Source: Metapseudomonas resinovorans DSM 21078
GTDB taxonomy: Bacteria > Pseudomonadota > Gammaproteobacteria > Pseudomonadales > Pseudomonadaceae
Length of the DNA stretch: 64,000 nucleotides
Assembly: GCF_000423545.1 (NCBI RefSeq)
Contig: NZ_AUIE01000009.1
Span: forward strand, 62,001 to 126,000
Direction: 5' to 3'
The notes under the pieces were generated by a model. That model was not told the origin of the DNA, did no database searches, and was given only the letters and a program-made list of their open reading frames with translations. Position numbers and translations under genes: made by a program. Numbering within the stretch: the stretch's first letter is position 1; every line of letters starts with the position of its first letter. This document shows positions 43,119-51,157 of the stretch, piece by piece.

Positions 43119-43560
43119 AATTCGAACCCACCGACTCCACCAACGAATGGCCCCGGAACACCGTCTCGACGATCTTCCAGGCGCCATCGATGCACCGATA
43201 GCGGTCCTGGTAGAACCCGCCCAGCTGCCGCGTGGCGCCGGTTTCAGCGTCGAGGTTGAAGTAGTACAGCGCCCAGCGCGCCCTGGCCTCATCCTCGGCG
43301 ACCAGCTCGACCTCCGGGTTGGCGCCGTGGTGCAGGTCGATCACCCGTTCGTTGCAGGCCAGGGACTGGTACAGCGCAACAAAGCTGTCGCGGTCCCGGA
43401 AGGTCCCCACGGGGCCGTAGTCGATGGCGACTTCACCCTCGGCGAAGCACGCGCGGATCGCCTCCACGTCCTTCAGGTCGCAGGCGTTGAGATAGCGGTG
43501 CTTGAGCCGGCGAATGGCCTCGAGTGCTTCAAGGCGGGCAAGACGCTGCTCCAGGGTCAT
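43117..43560 (-). CDS. NTF2-like (SnoaL/dioxygenase-beta fold) protein
   Basis: 147 residues; cone-shaped NTF2 fold of the SnoaL_4 type: EQRLARLEALEAIRRLKHRY, CFAEGEVAIDYGPVGTFRDR, RARWALYYFNLDAETGATRQ, GGFYQDRYRCIDGAWKI. No catalytic residue set is recognised. The start overlaps the stop of the ketosteroid-isomerase-like gene. Such proteins act as isomerases, dehydratases or cyclases, or as beta subunits of aromatic dioxygenases. It is the last gene of the leftward ipdF-fadE30 operon; a role on a steroid-derived CoA ester is possible. Confidence 0.7.
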   Translation of the reverse strand: MTLEQRLARLEALEAIRRLKHRYLNACDLKDVEAIRACFAEGEVAIDYGPVGTFRDRDSFVALYQSLACNERVIDLHHGANPEVELVAEDEARARWALYYFNLDAETGATRQLGGFYQDRYRCIDGAWKIVETVFRGHSLVESVGSN

Positions 43561-43946
43561 GACACCTCCCTCCCCACGACGTTGGCCTCGCCCCAGAAGG
43601 CCTTCATGGAACGGATACGGCCTTCGGCGTCGAACTCCATCACGTCGATCACCTGGATGGAGCAGGCGCGGCCGTTCCAGTCCAGGTCAACGCAGAAGGG
43701 AACCGCGCCGCTGCCGGCATGACTGGCCGATACCGGACCAGTGCGGCGGGCCCGGGCGTTGGCGCGGCCCAGTCCCTCGCGGTAGAAGCGGTCAATGGCC
43801 TCGATGCCCACATGGGGCGGGCTGCCCACCGGGTCTTCCACCGTGGCATCGGCGGCATAGAGCGCGATGATGCCGTCGATATCACAAGCGTCCACCAGCT
43901 CGACGTAGCGAGCCATGATTTCCTGTACCTGCTGCGGACTGATCAT
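43557..43946 (-). CDS. Ketosteroid-isomerase-type protein with intact catalytic residues
   Basis: 129 residues from ATG 43946. The delta-5-3-ketosteroid isomerase layout is visible: ARYVELVDACDIDGIIALYA, DATVEDPVGSPPHVG, IDRFYREGL, IQVIDVMEFDAEGRIRSMKA. Counting gives Tyr14, Asp38 and Asp101. From memory P. putida KSI uses Tyr16, Asp40 and Asp103, so all three are conserved at offset 2. It moves a double bond from beta-gamma to alpha-beta of a keto group via a dienolate. It sits in an operon of C/D-ring genes rather than with upper-pathway genes; it may isomerise a steroid or a CoA intermediate. Confidence 0.8.
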   Translation of the reverse strand: MISPQQVQEIMARYVELVDACDIDGIIALYAADATVEDPVGSPPHVGIEAIDRFYREGLGRANARARRTGPVSASHAGSGAVPFCVDLDWNGRACSIQVIDVMEFDAEGRIRSMKAFWGEANVVGREVS

Positions 43947-43956
43947 TGGATTCTCC

Positions 43957-45159
43957 TCACGCCACTTCAAACAGGGCGGCGGCACCCATGCCGCCACCAA
44001 TGCACATGCTCACCACCACATAACGCAGACCCCGGCGCCTGCCCTCGATCAGCGCGTGTCCGACCATGCGTGCGCCCGACATGCCGAAGGGATGGCCGAC
44101 AGCGATGGCGCCGCCGTTGACGTTCAGGCGCTCGTCCGGAATCCCCAGGGTGTCGCGGCAGTGGATGACCTGGCAGGCGAAGGCCTCGTTCAGCTCCCAC
44201 AGGCCGATGTGGTCCATGGAAAGGCCGTGGCGCTTGAGCAGCTTGGGAATGGCGAACACCGGACCGATGCCCATTTCGTCGGCATCGCAACCGGCCACCG
44301 CCAGGCCACGGTAGAAGCCGAGGGGTTCCAGGCCACGGCGTTCGGCTTGTTGCGCGCTCATCAGCACCGAGGCACTGGCGCCATCGGAGAGCTGCGAGGC
44401 GTTGCCGGCGGTGATGAAGCGCCCGGCACCGGTCCACTGCCCGCCCTGCCAGACCGGTTCCAGGGCGCTCAGGCTTTCGCGGGTGGTGTCCGCGCGGTTG
44501 CACTCGTCGCGGCCCAGGGTCACGGTTTCGTGGCGGCTTTCGCCGGTGGTCTTGTCCATCACCAGCTTGCGCGCGGCCAGCGGCGCCAATTCGGCATCGA
44601 ACCGGCCGGCGCCCTGGGCCAGGGCGGTGCGCATCTGGCTCTGGTAGCTGTACTCGTCCTGCGCCTCACGGGAAATGCCATAACGCTCGGCAACGATTTC
44701 CGCCGTCTCGATCATCGGGATATAGGCGCGTGGGTCCTGCGCCAGCACCGCCTCGGACTGGTTGCGGTAGCTGTTCTTGTGCTTGTTCTGCACCAGCGAG
44801 ATGGACTCCAGACCACCGGCGACGGCGATGTCGATTTCATCGCACATGATGCTCTTGGCAGCCAGGGCGATGCTCATCAGCCCCGAGGAGCACTGGCGCT
44901 CCACCGCCATGCCGGAAACGCTGGCCGGCAGCCCGGCGGCGGTCGCACAGAGACGGCCGAGGTTGTAGGCCTGGGTGCCCTGCTGGGCGGCGGCGCCCAT
45001 GATCACATCGTCCACTTCGCCCGGCTCGACGCCCGCGCGCTGCAGCGCCTCGCGCACCACATGGCCGCCCATCAGCGGCGCCTCGGTGTCGTTGAAGGCA
45101 CCGCGGAAGGCTTTGCCGATGGGCGTGCGGGCGGTGGATACGATTACGGCTTCTTTCAT
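43957..45159 (-). CDS. Thiolase (acetyl-CoA acetyltransferase family)
   Basis: 400 residues. Thiolase residues: Cys in [20 protein letters not shown], His in [20 protein letters not shown], Cys in [26 protein letters not shown] before the His region. It belongs to the degradative thiolases rather than the SCP-x type. It lies between the KSI-type gene and a MaoC hydratase, in the operon with ipdF and fadE30, so it likely performs one CoA-dependent cleavage in side-chain or C/D-ring beta-oxidation. A second thiolase (52123-53271) is the closer match to FadA6. Confidence 0.92.
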   Translation of the reverse strand: MKEAVIVSTARTPIGKAFRGAFNDTEAPLMGGHVVREALQRAGVEPGEVDDVIMGAAAQQGTQAYNLGRLCATAAGLPASVSGMAVERQCSSGLMSIALAAKSIMCDEIDIAVAGGLESISLVQNKHKNSYRNQSEAVLAQDPRAYIPMIETAEIVAERYGISREAQDEYSYQSQMRTALAQGAGRFDAELAPLAARKLVMDKTTGESRHETVTLGRDECNRADTTRESLSALEPVWQGGQWTGAGRFITAGNASQLSDGASASVLMSAQQAERRGLEPLGFYRGLAVAGCDADEMGIGPVFAIPKLLKRHGLSMDHIGLWELNEAFACQVIHCRDTLGIPDERLNVNGGAIAVGHPFGMSGARMVGHALIEGRRRGLRYVVVSMCIGGGMGAAALFEVA

Positions 45160-45199
45160 GGGTTACTCCAGAATTCTTCAGTTCCTAACGAAATCGGCC

Positions 45200-45658
45200 C
45201 TACGCGGGGTAATACCGGCTGATGGTGTCCACGACGCAACCTGGGCGCTCTTCGCCCTCGATCTCCACCGTAACGCGGATGGTCGCCTGCACGCCGCCTT
45301 TCACTTCCTCGGCGGCCACCAGTTGCGCACTGCCGCGCACGCGGCTGCCGGCGCGGACCACATTGGGGAAGCGGACCTTCTCGCAGCCGTAGTTCACCCC
45401 CATGGATATGCCCCGTACTTCGACAATCTGTGGCAGGAAGAGATTGACCAGGGCGAGGGTCAGGTAGCCGTGGGCAATGCAGGCACCGAAGGGGCCGCCG
45501 GCGGCGCGCGCCGGGTCGACGTGGATCCACTGGTGGTCACCGGTAGCCTCCGCGAACTGGTCGATGCGCGACTGCTCCACACTCAGCCAGTCGCTGTGGC
45601 CCAGCTGTTCGCCAACGCGCTCCAGCAAGGCCACCGGGGTGTCGAAGATCGTTGCCAT
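45200..45658 (-). CDS. MaoC-type (R)-enoyl-CoA hydratase
   Basis: 152 residues with a single hot-dog fold. The hydratase motif is FAEATGDHQWIHVDPARAAG (catalytic Asp and His), followed by FGACIAHGYLTLALVNLFLP, and NYGCEKVRFPNVVRAGSRVR. It adds water to an enoyl-CoA. It is 2 bp from ipdF upstream and 40 bp from the thiolase downstream, so dehydration, hydration and cleavage steps are encoded together. Confidence 0.9.
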   Translation of the reverse strand: MATIFDTPVALLERVGEQLGHSDWLSVEQSRIDQFAEATGDHQWIHVDPARAAGGPFGACIAHGYLTLALVNLFLPQIVEVRGISMGVNYGCEKVRFPNVVRAGSRVRGSAQLVAAEEVKGGVQATIRVTVEIEGEERPGCVVDTISRYYPA

Positions 45659-45660
45659 GC

Positions 45661-46443
45661 TCAGGCCCTCTGGCTGGAAACCGACAGCACTTCGCCGGTC
45701 ATGTAGGAGCTGTAGTCACTGGCCAGGAACATCATCACGTTGGCCACTTCCCAGACTTCCGCGGCGCGGCCGAAGGCTTCGCGAGAGGCGAGTTGGTCCA
45801 GCAGCTCCTTGGGTGCGGACTTCTTCAGGAATTCGTGCAGGGCGATGCTCGGGCTCACCGCGTTGATGCGGATGCCGTGCTCCGCCGCTTCCACCGCTGC
45901 GCAACGGGTCAATGCCATGACGCCGGCCTTCGCCGCGGCATAGTGGCTCTGCTCCTTCTGGGCACGCCAGCCGAGCACCGAGGCGTTGTTGACGATCACC
46001 CCGCGTTGCCGGGCAATCATCGTCGGCAGCATGGCGCGGGTCATGCGCATGGTGCCGGTGAGGGTCACGTCGAGGACGCGGTTCCATTCCTCGTCGCTCA
46101 TCTCGACCAACAACCGCGAACCGCCCAGGCCGGCGTTGTTGATCAGCACGTCAACGCCATCCAGGTCGCGTTCGGCGGCAGCCACCAGGGCCTGCACCTG
46201 TTCCTCGGACGTGACGTTGCATTCGCGGGTGTAGACCCGGTCCAGCCCGGTGGCCTCGCGGATCTTCAGCGCCGCTTCCTGCAGGCGGCCCTCATGGATG
46301 TCGCTGATCATCAGTGCCCGGCAGCCTTCCTCGGCAGCGCGCAGGGCGGCGGAAAAACCGATGCCGGCCCCCGCGGCGGCGGTGATCAGCACCGACTTGC
46401 CGCGCAGCAGGCCATGGCCGGGAACGTAGGTGGGAGTAGTCAT
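45661..46443 (-). CDS. ipdF: SDR, IpdF-like 5-hydroxy-HIP-CoA dehydrogenase
   Basis: 260 residues from ATG 46443. SDR motifs: VLITAAAGAGIGFSAALRAA, DVLINNAGLGGSRLLVEMSD, VNNASVLGWRAQKEQSHYAA (Ser, Tyr, Lys). The stretches NNASVLGWRAQ, SHYAAAKAGVMALTRC and NAVSPSIA match M. tuberculosis IpdF (Rv3559c) as I remember it. IpdF oxidises the 5-hydroxyl of the C/D-ring propionyl-CoA intermediate. It follows fadE30 by 14 bp, the same neighbour as in Mycobacterium, which strengthens the call. Confidence 0.85.
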   Translation of the reverse strand: MTTPTYVPGHGLLRGKSVLITAAAGAGIGFSAALRAAEEGCRALMISDIHEGRLQEAALKIREATGLDRVYTRECNVTSEEQVQALVAAAERDLDGVDVLINNAGLGGSRLLVEMSDEEWNRVLDVTLTGTMRMTRAMLPTMIARQRGVIVNNASVLGWRAQKEQSHYAAAKAGVMALTRCAAVEAAEHGIRINAVSPSIALHEFLKKSAPKELLDQLASREAFGRAAEVWEVANVMMFLASDYSSYMTGEVLSVSSQRA

Positions 46444-46457
46444 GCAAGGTCCTCGGA

Positions 46458-47645
46458 TCAGGCGCGCACGCGCGGCTCGCGGGGCATGCCCAGCGCGCGT
46501 TCGGCGATGATGTTGCGTTGGATTTCGTTGGTGCCGCCGTAAATGGTGTCGGAGCGGCTGAAGAGGAACATCGATTGCAGGCGCCCCAACTGGTAGGGGC
46601 CGCCCTCCAGCAGTTCGGCGTCCGGGCCGAGCACGTCCATGGCCAGCTTGCCGAGGGCAACGTGCCAATTGGACCAGCACAGCTTGTAGATCATCGCCTC
46701 GCGGCGCAGCGAGCCGTCCTGGGCGCCGGAGAGCATGCGCAAGGAGTTGTAGCGCAGGATGCGCAGTCCGCTCCAGGCGTCGGCGATGCGCTGGCGCAGC
46801 AGCGGGTCGCGGGCGGCTCCGTTGGCGCGGGCGATGCGGATGATTTCCTCCAGTTCGTTCTGGAACAGCATCTGCTGGCCAAGGGTGGAGACGCCGCGCT
46901 CGAAGCCCAAAAGCGCCATGGCGATCTTCCAGCCATCGCCCGGGGCGCCGAGGATGTTACTGGCCTCGGTGACGGCCTCGTCGAAGAACACCTCGTTGAA
47001 TTCCGAGGTGCCGGTGAGCTGCTCGATGGGCCGCACCGTAACGCCCGACTGGTGCATCGGCACCAGCAGGAAGGACAGCCCCTGGTGCCCGACACTGCCC
47101 GGCTCAGTGCGGGCGATGACGAAGCACCATTCGGATTCGTGCGCCAGCGAGGTCCAGACCTTCTGGCCGCTGATGCGCCACTGGCCGTTCTCCAGCACCG
47201 CGCGGGTCTTCACGTTCGCAAGGTCGGAGCCGGCCCCCGGCTCCGAGTAACCCTGGCACCAGAACTCGGTGCCGGCGACGATGCCCGGGAGCAGGCGGCG
47301 TTGCTGTTCATCAGTGCCGAAGGCGGCGATGGTGGGCCCGGCCAGGCCTTCGCCGATGTGCCCCATGCGGCCAGGGCCCCCGGCACGGGCGTACTCCTCG
47401 TGGAAGATCACCTGCTGGCTGATGGACAGGCCGCGTCCGCCATGCTCAGGCGCCCAGCCCACGCAGGTCCAGCCGCCTTCGGCCAGCTTGCGCTCCCAGG
47501 CTTTGCGTTCTTCGGGAAAGCTGTGTTCGTCACCCGGGCCACCGCGAAAGCGCAGGACCTCGAACTCGCCGCGCAGATTGTCGGCAAGCCAGCCGGCCAC
47601 GTCACGGCGGAAGCATTCATCCGCCTCACTGAAACTGATCTTCAT
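46458..47645 (-). CDS. fadE30: Acyl-CoA dehydrogenase, FadE30-like
   Basis: 395 residues. ACAD fold: WCQGYSEPGAGSDLANVKTR, WRISGQKVWTSLAHESEWCF, LTGTSEFNEVFFDEAVTEAS, RSDTIYGGTNEIQRNIIAER. The segments WTSLAH, GTSEFNEVFFD and FERGVSTLGQQ coincide with M. tuberculosis FadE30 (Rv3560c) as I recall it. FadE30 introduces the first double bond in the propionyl side chain of 5-OH-HIP-CoA or HIP-CoA. The gene overlaps the upstream acyl-CoA dehydrogenase by 4 bp and precedes ipdF. Confidence 0.88.
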   Translation of the reverse strand: MKISFSEADECFRRDVAGWLADNLRGEFEVLRFRGGPGDEHSFPEERKAWERKLAEGGWTCVGWAPEHGGRGLSISQQVIFHEEYARAGGPGRMGHIGEGLAGPTIAAFGTDEQQRRLLPGIVAGTEFWCQGYSEPGAGSDLANVKTRAVLENGQWRISGQKVWTSLAHESEWCFVIARTEPGSVGHQGLSFLLVPMHQSGVTVRPIEQLTGTSEFNEVFFDEAVTEASNILGAPGDGWKIAMALLGFERGVSTLGQQMLFQNELEEIIRIARANGAARDPLLRQRIADAWSGLRILRYNSLRMLSGAQDGSLRREAMIYKLCWSNWHVALGKLAMDVLGPDAELLEGGPYQLGRLQSMFLFSRSDTIYGGTNEIQRNIIAERALGMPREPRVRA

Positions 47646-48799
47646 GCGATCTCCCCCAGAAGGGCTGCGGCAATCCGCTCCCGGTGCCAGGACGGCGCGC
47701 CGAACAGGGCTTCACTGGCCCGGGCGCGCTTGAAGTAAAGGTGCGGGTCGTACTCCCAGGTGAAGCCGACGCCGCCATGCAACTGGATGGACTCCGCCGC
47801 GCAGTGGAAGAAGGCTTCCGAGCAACGCGACTTGGCCAGGGCGGCGGCCAGGGACAGCTCGGCAGCGACACCCTTGTCGCCATGCGGCGCCAGGGCTTCC
47901 TCGGCCACGCAGGCGGCGTAGAGGGCCGCCGAACGCGCGCATTCCACTTCCAGCATCATGTCGGCGGCGCGGTGCTTGATGGCCTGGAAGCTGGCGATAG
48001 CACGACCGAACTGCTGGCGCTCGGCGGTGTAGGCAAGGGTCAGGTCCAGGGTCTGCTGGGCACCGCCTGCCTGCTCCGCGGCCAACGCCACGCACGCCAG
48101 GTCCAGGACCTGATCGAGCAGTTCACCGCCCTGCCCCGGCTCACCCAACTGGGCATCGGCGCCGACGAAGACCTGACTGAACTCCACCTCGGCCAGCTTG
48201 CGGGTCTGGTCCAGGGTTGGGATCAGGCGGCGGCGGACGCCAGGCGTGTCGGCGGGTACAGCGAACAGGCCGATACCCTGCCGGCCGCGCGCGGCCACTA
48301 TCAGCAGGCCGGCGCTGTGGCCGTCCACCACCTGGCGCAGGCAGCCGTCGATCACGACTCCACTGCCCTCGACGCGATAGCTCGCCTGCACCGCATCGCG
48401 GCCATTGAGGTTGTTGCTGGCAAAGGCCAGGGTGGCGGTCAGGCTGCCATCGGCGAGCTGCGGCAGCCAACGGGCCTTCTGTTCCTCACTGCCGCCCAGC
48501 AACAACGCCGGGGTGGCCAGGCAGGCACTGGCGAAGAACGGCGAACAAAACAACCGGCGACCCATTTGCTCAAGCAGGATGGCCAGCTCGACGAAGCCCA
48601 GTCCGAGGCCGCCGTATTGTTCGGGGATATGAATGGCCGGCCAGACCATCTCGTTGCACAGTCGCCGCCAGAGGTCCGGGTCATGGCCCAGCTCGGTGGC
48701 CATGGCCGCCCGCACGGCGGCGGAATCGGAAACGTCCGCGAGAAAGCTCTCGGCGGACTCGCGGATCATCTCCTGCTCATCGCTGAACGCGAATTCCAT
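47642..48799 (-). CDS. Acyl-CoA dehydrogenase, partner of FadE30-like enzyme
   Basis: 385 residues. ACAD N-terminal, middle and C-terminal domains: PEQYGGLGLGFVELAILLEQ, LTATLAFASNNLNGRDAVQA, AYTAERQQFGRAIASFQAIK, SIQLHGGVGFTWEYDPHLYF. The FAD-contact region is more diverged than in FadE30 (no SEPGAGSD motif), as in the second subunits of steroid alpha2beta2 dehydrogenases. Its stop overlaps the fadE30 start by 4 bp, so the two may form a heteromer. First gene of this leftward operon, with the cluster operator 63 bp upstream. Confidence 0.88.
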   Translation of the reverse strand: MEFAFSDEQEMIRESAESFLADVSDSAAVRAAMATELGHDPDLWRRLCNEMVWPAIHIPEQYGGLGLGFVELAILLEQMGRRLFCSPFFASACLATPALLLGGSEEQKARWLPQLADGSLTATLAFASNNLNGRDAVQASYRVEGSGVVIDGCLRQVVDGHSAGLLIVAARGRQGIGLFAVPADTPGVRRRLIPTLDQTRKLAEVEFSQVFVGADAQLGEPGQGGELLDQVLDLACVALAAEQAGGAQQTLDLTLAYTAERQQFGRAIASFQAIKHRAADMMLEVECARSAALYAACVAEEALAPHGDKGVAAELSLAAALAKSRCSEAFFHCAAESIQLHGGVGFTWEYDPHLYFKRARASEALFGAPSWHRERIAAALLGEIA

Positions 48800-49102
48800 A
48801 AGGCTGCCTTTTTGTGATTCTTGGGGCTGGCAAGGAGTCTGGCGACTTGCGCCGGGCGGGGAATCGTCCGGATGGACGACGAGGGGAAAGGCCGTTGTGG
48901 CGAGGTAAACGTCCGTATGGCCCGCCCCAGCGAAGGCCAGGATCGCTATGCATCACAGTGTGTCTGAAATGCATCGAGATACATGGGCACCGATTTGGCC
49001 AGGGAACTGACACAGGCCAGATAACTCGGGGTGTTCAACTGCATGCGTCACTTGAAAGGGGTCGACCGGCCCCGGCCAATCGCTTGCAACGGAGACTTCC
49101 CC
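48800..49102. other. Divergent promoter region (fadE operon / epoxide hydrolase)
   Basis: No gene is seen in these 303 bp. The region holds the cluster operator (48862-48880), a degenerate partial copy ACGTCCGTATGG (48909-48920), and the rightward leader with GGAG before ATG 49103. Both directions could answer to the same regulator. Confidence 0.6.
48862..48880 (-). promoter_or_regulatory. Cluster operator, copy upstream of the fadE operon
   Basis: Reading toward the acyl-CoA dehydrogenase gene the element is GTCGTCCATCCGGACGATT, 63-81 bp upstream of its ATG. It keeps GTCC-N3-CGGACGAT but has GTC for the first CTA, making the palindrome TCGTCC/GGACGA almost perfect. Confidence 0.65.
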
Positions 49103-50167
49103 ATGAAGATGGCAGTGCAGAACAAGGCAACCGGCAACAAACGCCGCCGCTGGGTCGGCTCGTCGATTCTCGCTCTGACCCTGATGCAACTTGGCGTAGC
49201 CCAGGCGCAAACTTCCCCGGGCGCGGAACCCATCGCGACCGGTGCCGGCACCCGGCAGGCTTCCGCCTCCCCGTTCGGTCCGCTGAAGCATGTAAAGGCC
49301 GGGCTACTGGACGTGGCATACGCCGAGGCCGGCCCCGCCGACGGGCCTGTGGTCATTCTCCTGCACGGCTGGCCTTACGATATCCACAGCTATGAGAAGG
49401 TCGCGCCTCTGCTGGCGGACAAGGGCTATCGGGTGCTGATGCCCTATGCACGGGGCTATGGCGATACGCGCTTCCTCTCCGAGCAGTCCGTTCGCAATGG
49501 TCAGCCCGCCGCGCTGGCCACTGACGTCATCGATTTCATGGATGCACTCAAGATCAAACAGGCCGTGCTCGGCGGCTACGATTGGGGTGCGCGCTCGGCC
49601 GACATCGTCTCCGCGCTTTGGCCGGAACGGGTCAAGGCGCTGGTGTCGGTCAGCGGCTATCTGATCGGCAACCAGGCCGCTGGCCAGAAGCCGCTACCGC
49701 CCAAGGCCGAACTGCAGTGGTGGTACCAGTTCTACTTCGCCACCGAGCGCGGCCGCGCCGGCTACGAGCAGAACACCCATGACTTCGCCAAGCTGATCTG
49801 GCAGTTGGCCTCGCCGAAATGGGCGTTCGACGACGCCACTTTCGATCGCAGCGCCGCCGCCCTGGACAACCCCGACCACGTCGCCATCACCGTTTACAAC
49901 TACCGCTGGCGCCTGGGCCTGGAGAAGGGGGAAAGCCGGTACGCGGCCCTGGAGCAGAAGCTGGCCACTTCACCCTCCATCAGCGTGCCGACCATCACCC
50001 TGGAAGGTGACGCCAACGGTGCGCCGCACCCGAAGGCCGAAGACTATGCCAAGCGCTTCACCGGCAAGTACGAGTACCGGCTGATCACCGGCGGCATCGG
50101 CCACAACCTGCCCCAGGAAGATCCGCAGGCCTTCACCAAGGCCGTCATCGACGCTGACAACCTCTGA
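49103..50167 (+). CDS. Exported epoxide-hydrolase-like alpha/beta hydrolase
   Basis: 354 residues from ATG 49103 (CGGAG upstream). A signal peptide (about 1-36; NKRRRWVGSSILALTLMQLG, cleavage after AQA) has an Arg-rich start reminiscent of Tat signals. The hydrolase has the epoxide-hydrolase signatures: HGWP oxyanion loop, RGYGDTRF, nucleophile Asp in GGYDWGARSADIV, an acid region LEGDANGAPHP and His in ITGGIGHNLPQEDP. It would act in the periplasm on an epoxide or, with Asp nucleophile, a haloalkane. It is divergent from the fadE operon and follows the degenerate operator copy; a role in steroid or xenobiotic attack is inference. Confidence 0.8.
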   Translation: MKMAVQNKATGNKRRRWVGSSILALTLMQLGVAQAQTSPGAEPIATGAGTRQASASPFGPLKHVKAGLLDVAYAEAGPADGPVVILLHGWPYDIHSYEKVAPLLADKGYRVLMPYARGYGDTRFLSEQSVRNGQPAALATDVIDFMDALKIKQAVLGGYDWGARSADIVSALWPERVKALVSVSGYLIGNQAAGQKPLPPKAELQWWYQFYFATERGRAGYEQNTHDFAKLIWQLASPKWAFDDATFDRSAAALDNPDHVAITVYNYRWRLGLEKGESRYAALEQKLATSPSISVPTITLEGDANGAPHPKAEDYAKRFTGKYEYRLITGGIGHNLPQEDPQAFTKAVIDADNL

Positions 50168-50484
50168 AGCGCAGACAGGGCAAGCTCGCTGCCACCGGCG
50201 CGCCTGGTGGCAGCGAGGTCCTCGATTCACCAGATGCTCAGAAAACGAGCAAAACCAGCCCGAATACATCCATAAAGTTGATTATTCCTGGTCACGGAAA
50301 AAGCCGTTCCACTTAACGAAACTGCGCCGTTTAAAAGACATAAACAGTTGTTTTTATTTGAAATAAATCAACCATCAATAGCATCGATGGTAACCATTAC
50401 GCAGCATCACTTCTTCATCGAAATCACATCAGTAACATGGGCCCCGTAGACGAATTCCAACCCCTTCCAACCAAGGTGACCAAA
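50168..50484. other. AT-rich leader before the repeat protein gene
   Basis: No gene is seen. The stretch 50270-50410 is markedly AT-rich (for example GTTGTTTTTATTTGAAATAA near 50347), unlike the surrounding GC-rich DNA. It probably holds the promoter of the gene at 50485, whose ribosome-binding site AAGGTG is 9-14 bp before the ATG. Confidence 0.55.
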
Positions 50485-50910
50485 ATGAAAAAGCAAATCT
50501 TCGCCAGCCTGTTCATCGCCAGCCTGTCCGCCTCCGCTTTTGCACTGTCGGTTGCCGAGGGTGGTTCCGACCGCACGTCCATCCACCGCGTCGCCGAAGG
50601 TGGCGCTGACCGCACCAGCATCCACCGCGTCGCAGAGAATGGCTCCGAGCGCTCCCAGTCCCTGCGCGTGGCTGAAGGCGGTTCCGACCGTACCAAGGCC
50701 TTCGATGTCGCCGAGAACGGCTCCGAGCGCTCCCAGTCCCTGCGTGTAGCTGAAGGCGGTTCCGACCGTACCAAGGCCTTCGATGTTGCCGAGAATGGTT
50801 CAGAGCGCTCCCAGTCGCTGCGCGTTGCCGAAGGTGGATCCGACCGCACCCAGGCTTTCCAAGTGGCTGAAGGCGGTGCAGATCGCACTGGCGCCAACCG
50901 CATCAGCTAA
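50485..50910 (+). CDS. Secreted protein of nine 13-residue VAE(G/N)G repeats
   Basis: 141 residues from ATG 50485. A signal peptide (1-22, ending ASAFALS) is followed by nine tandem 13-residue units (nt 50551-50901) and IS at the end. Units alternate between VAEGGSDRTKAFD-like and VAENGSERSQSLR, giving a 26-residue higher-order repeat in the middle. The unit core, AEGG(S/A)DR, recalls small secreted Pseudomonas proteins of the PtrA type and the protein at 61399-61740, which have it once. The regular charged repeat suggests a short solenoid or extended periplasmic protein. Function is unknown. It ends in a strong terminator. Confidence 0.75.
   Translation: MKKQIFASLFIASLSASAFALSVAEGGSDRTSIHRVAEGGADRTSIHRVAENGSERSQSLRVAEGGSDRTKAFDVAENGSERSQSLRVAEGGSDRTKAFDVAENGSERSQSLRVAEGGSDRTQAFQVAEGGADRTGANRIS
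50551..50901 (+). repeat. Nine tandem 39-bp coding repeats
   Basis: Each 39-bp unit encodes 13 residues starting VAE. Units 3-8 form three near-identical 78-bp pairs (for example GCTGAAGGCGGTTCCGACCG recurs), differing mainly at third positions, so copy number could change by recombination or slippage without breaking the frame. Confidence 0.85.
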
Positions 50911-50963
50911 TTCCCGGAGCAGTTCAGAGGCAGGCAGTTCATGATGTATGCACCTCGAAAGGC

Positions 50964-50997
50964 AGAAGGCGCCACCTGTGGCGCCTTCTTTCTTTTT
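50964..50997 (+). terminator. Rho-independent terminator of the repeat-protein gene
   Basis: AGAAGGCGCCAC (50964-50975) and GTGGCGCCTTCT (50978-50989) form a 12-bp stem with a 2-nt loop, followed by TTCTTTTT. A textbook terminator, 53 bp after the stop codon. Confidence 0.92.
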
Positions 50998-51108
50998 GGG
51001 GAATGTGAAATCTATGGGAGCGGATTTGGGGTGGGGTTGTTCACGAGCAGAGCTCGCTCCTACGGCGGTTGTTGGGCGCCGGGCATGGGGGGCAGCTGCG
51101 CTGCCCTT

Positions 51109-51131
51109 AGCGAATGAATTCGCCCCCACAG
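51109..51131. repeat. Dispersed GCGAATGAATTCGCCCC palindrome copy
   Basis: AGCGAATGAATTCGCCCCCA with ACAG after it: a copy of the repeat family at 4695-4714, lying between the terminator of the repeat-protein gene and the end of the long steroid operon. A half REP (GAGCTCGCTCCTAC) is at 51047-51060. Confidence 0.6.
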
Positions 51132-51157
51132 AAGAAAGAGCGGGAGGGTAGCGGGGA

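Noticed and set aside
50551-50901. Regular direct repeats as a possible CRISPR array
   Set aside because: Repeats are contiguous, in frame, encode a signal-peptide protein, and have no unique spacers.
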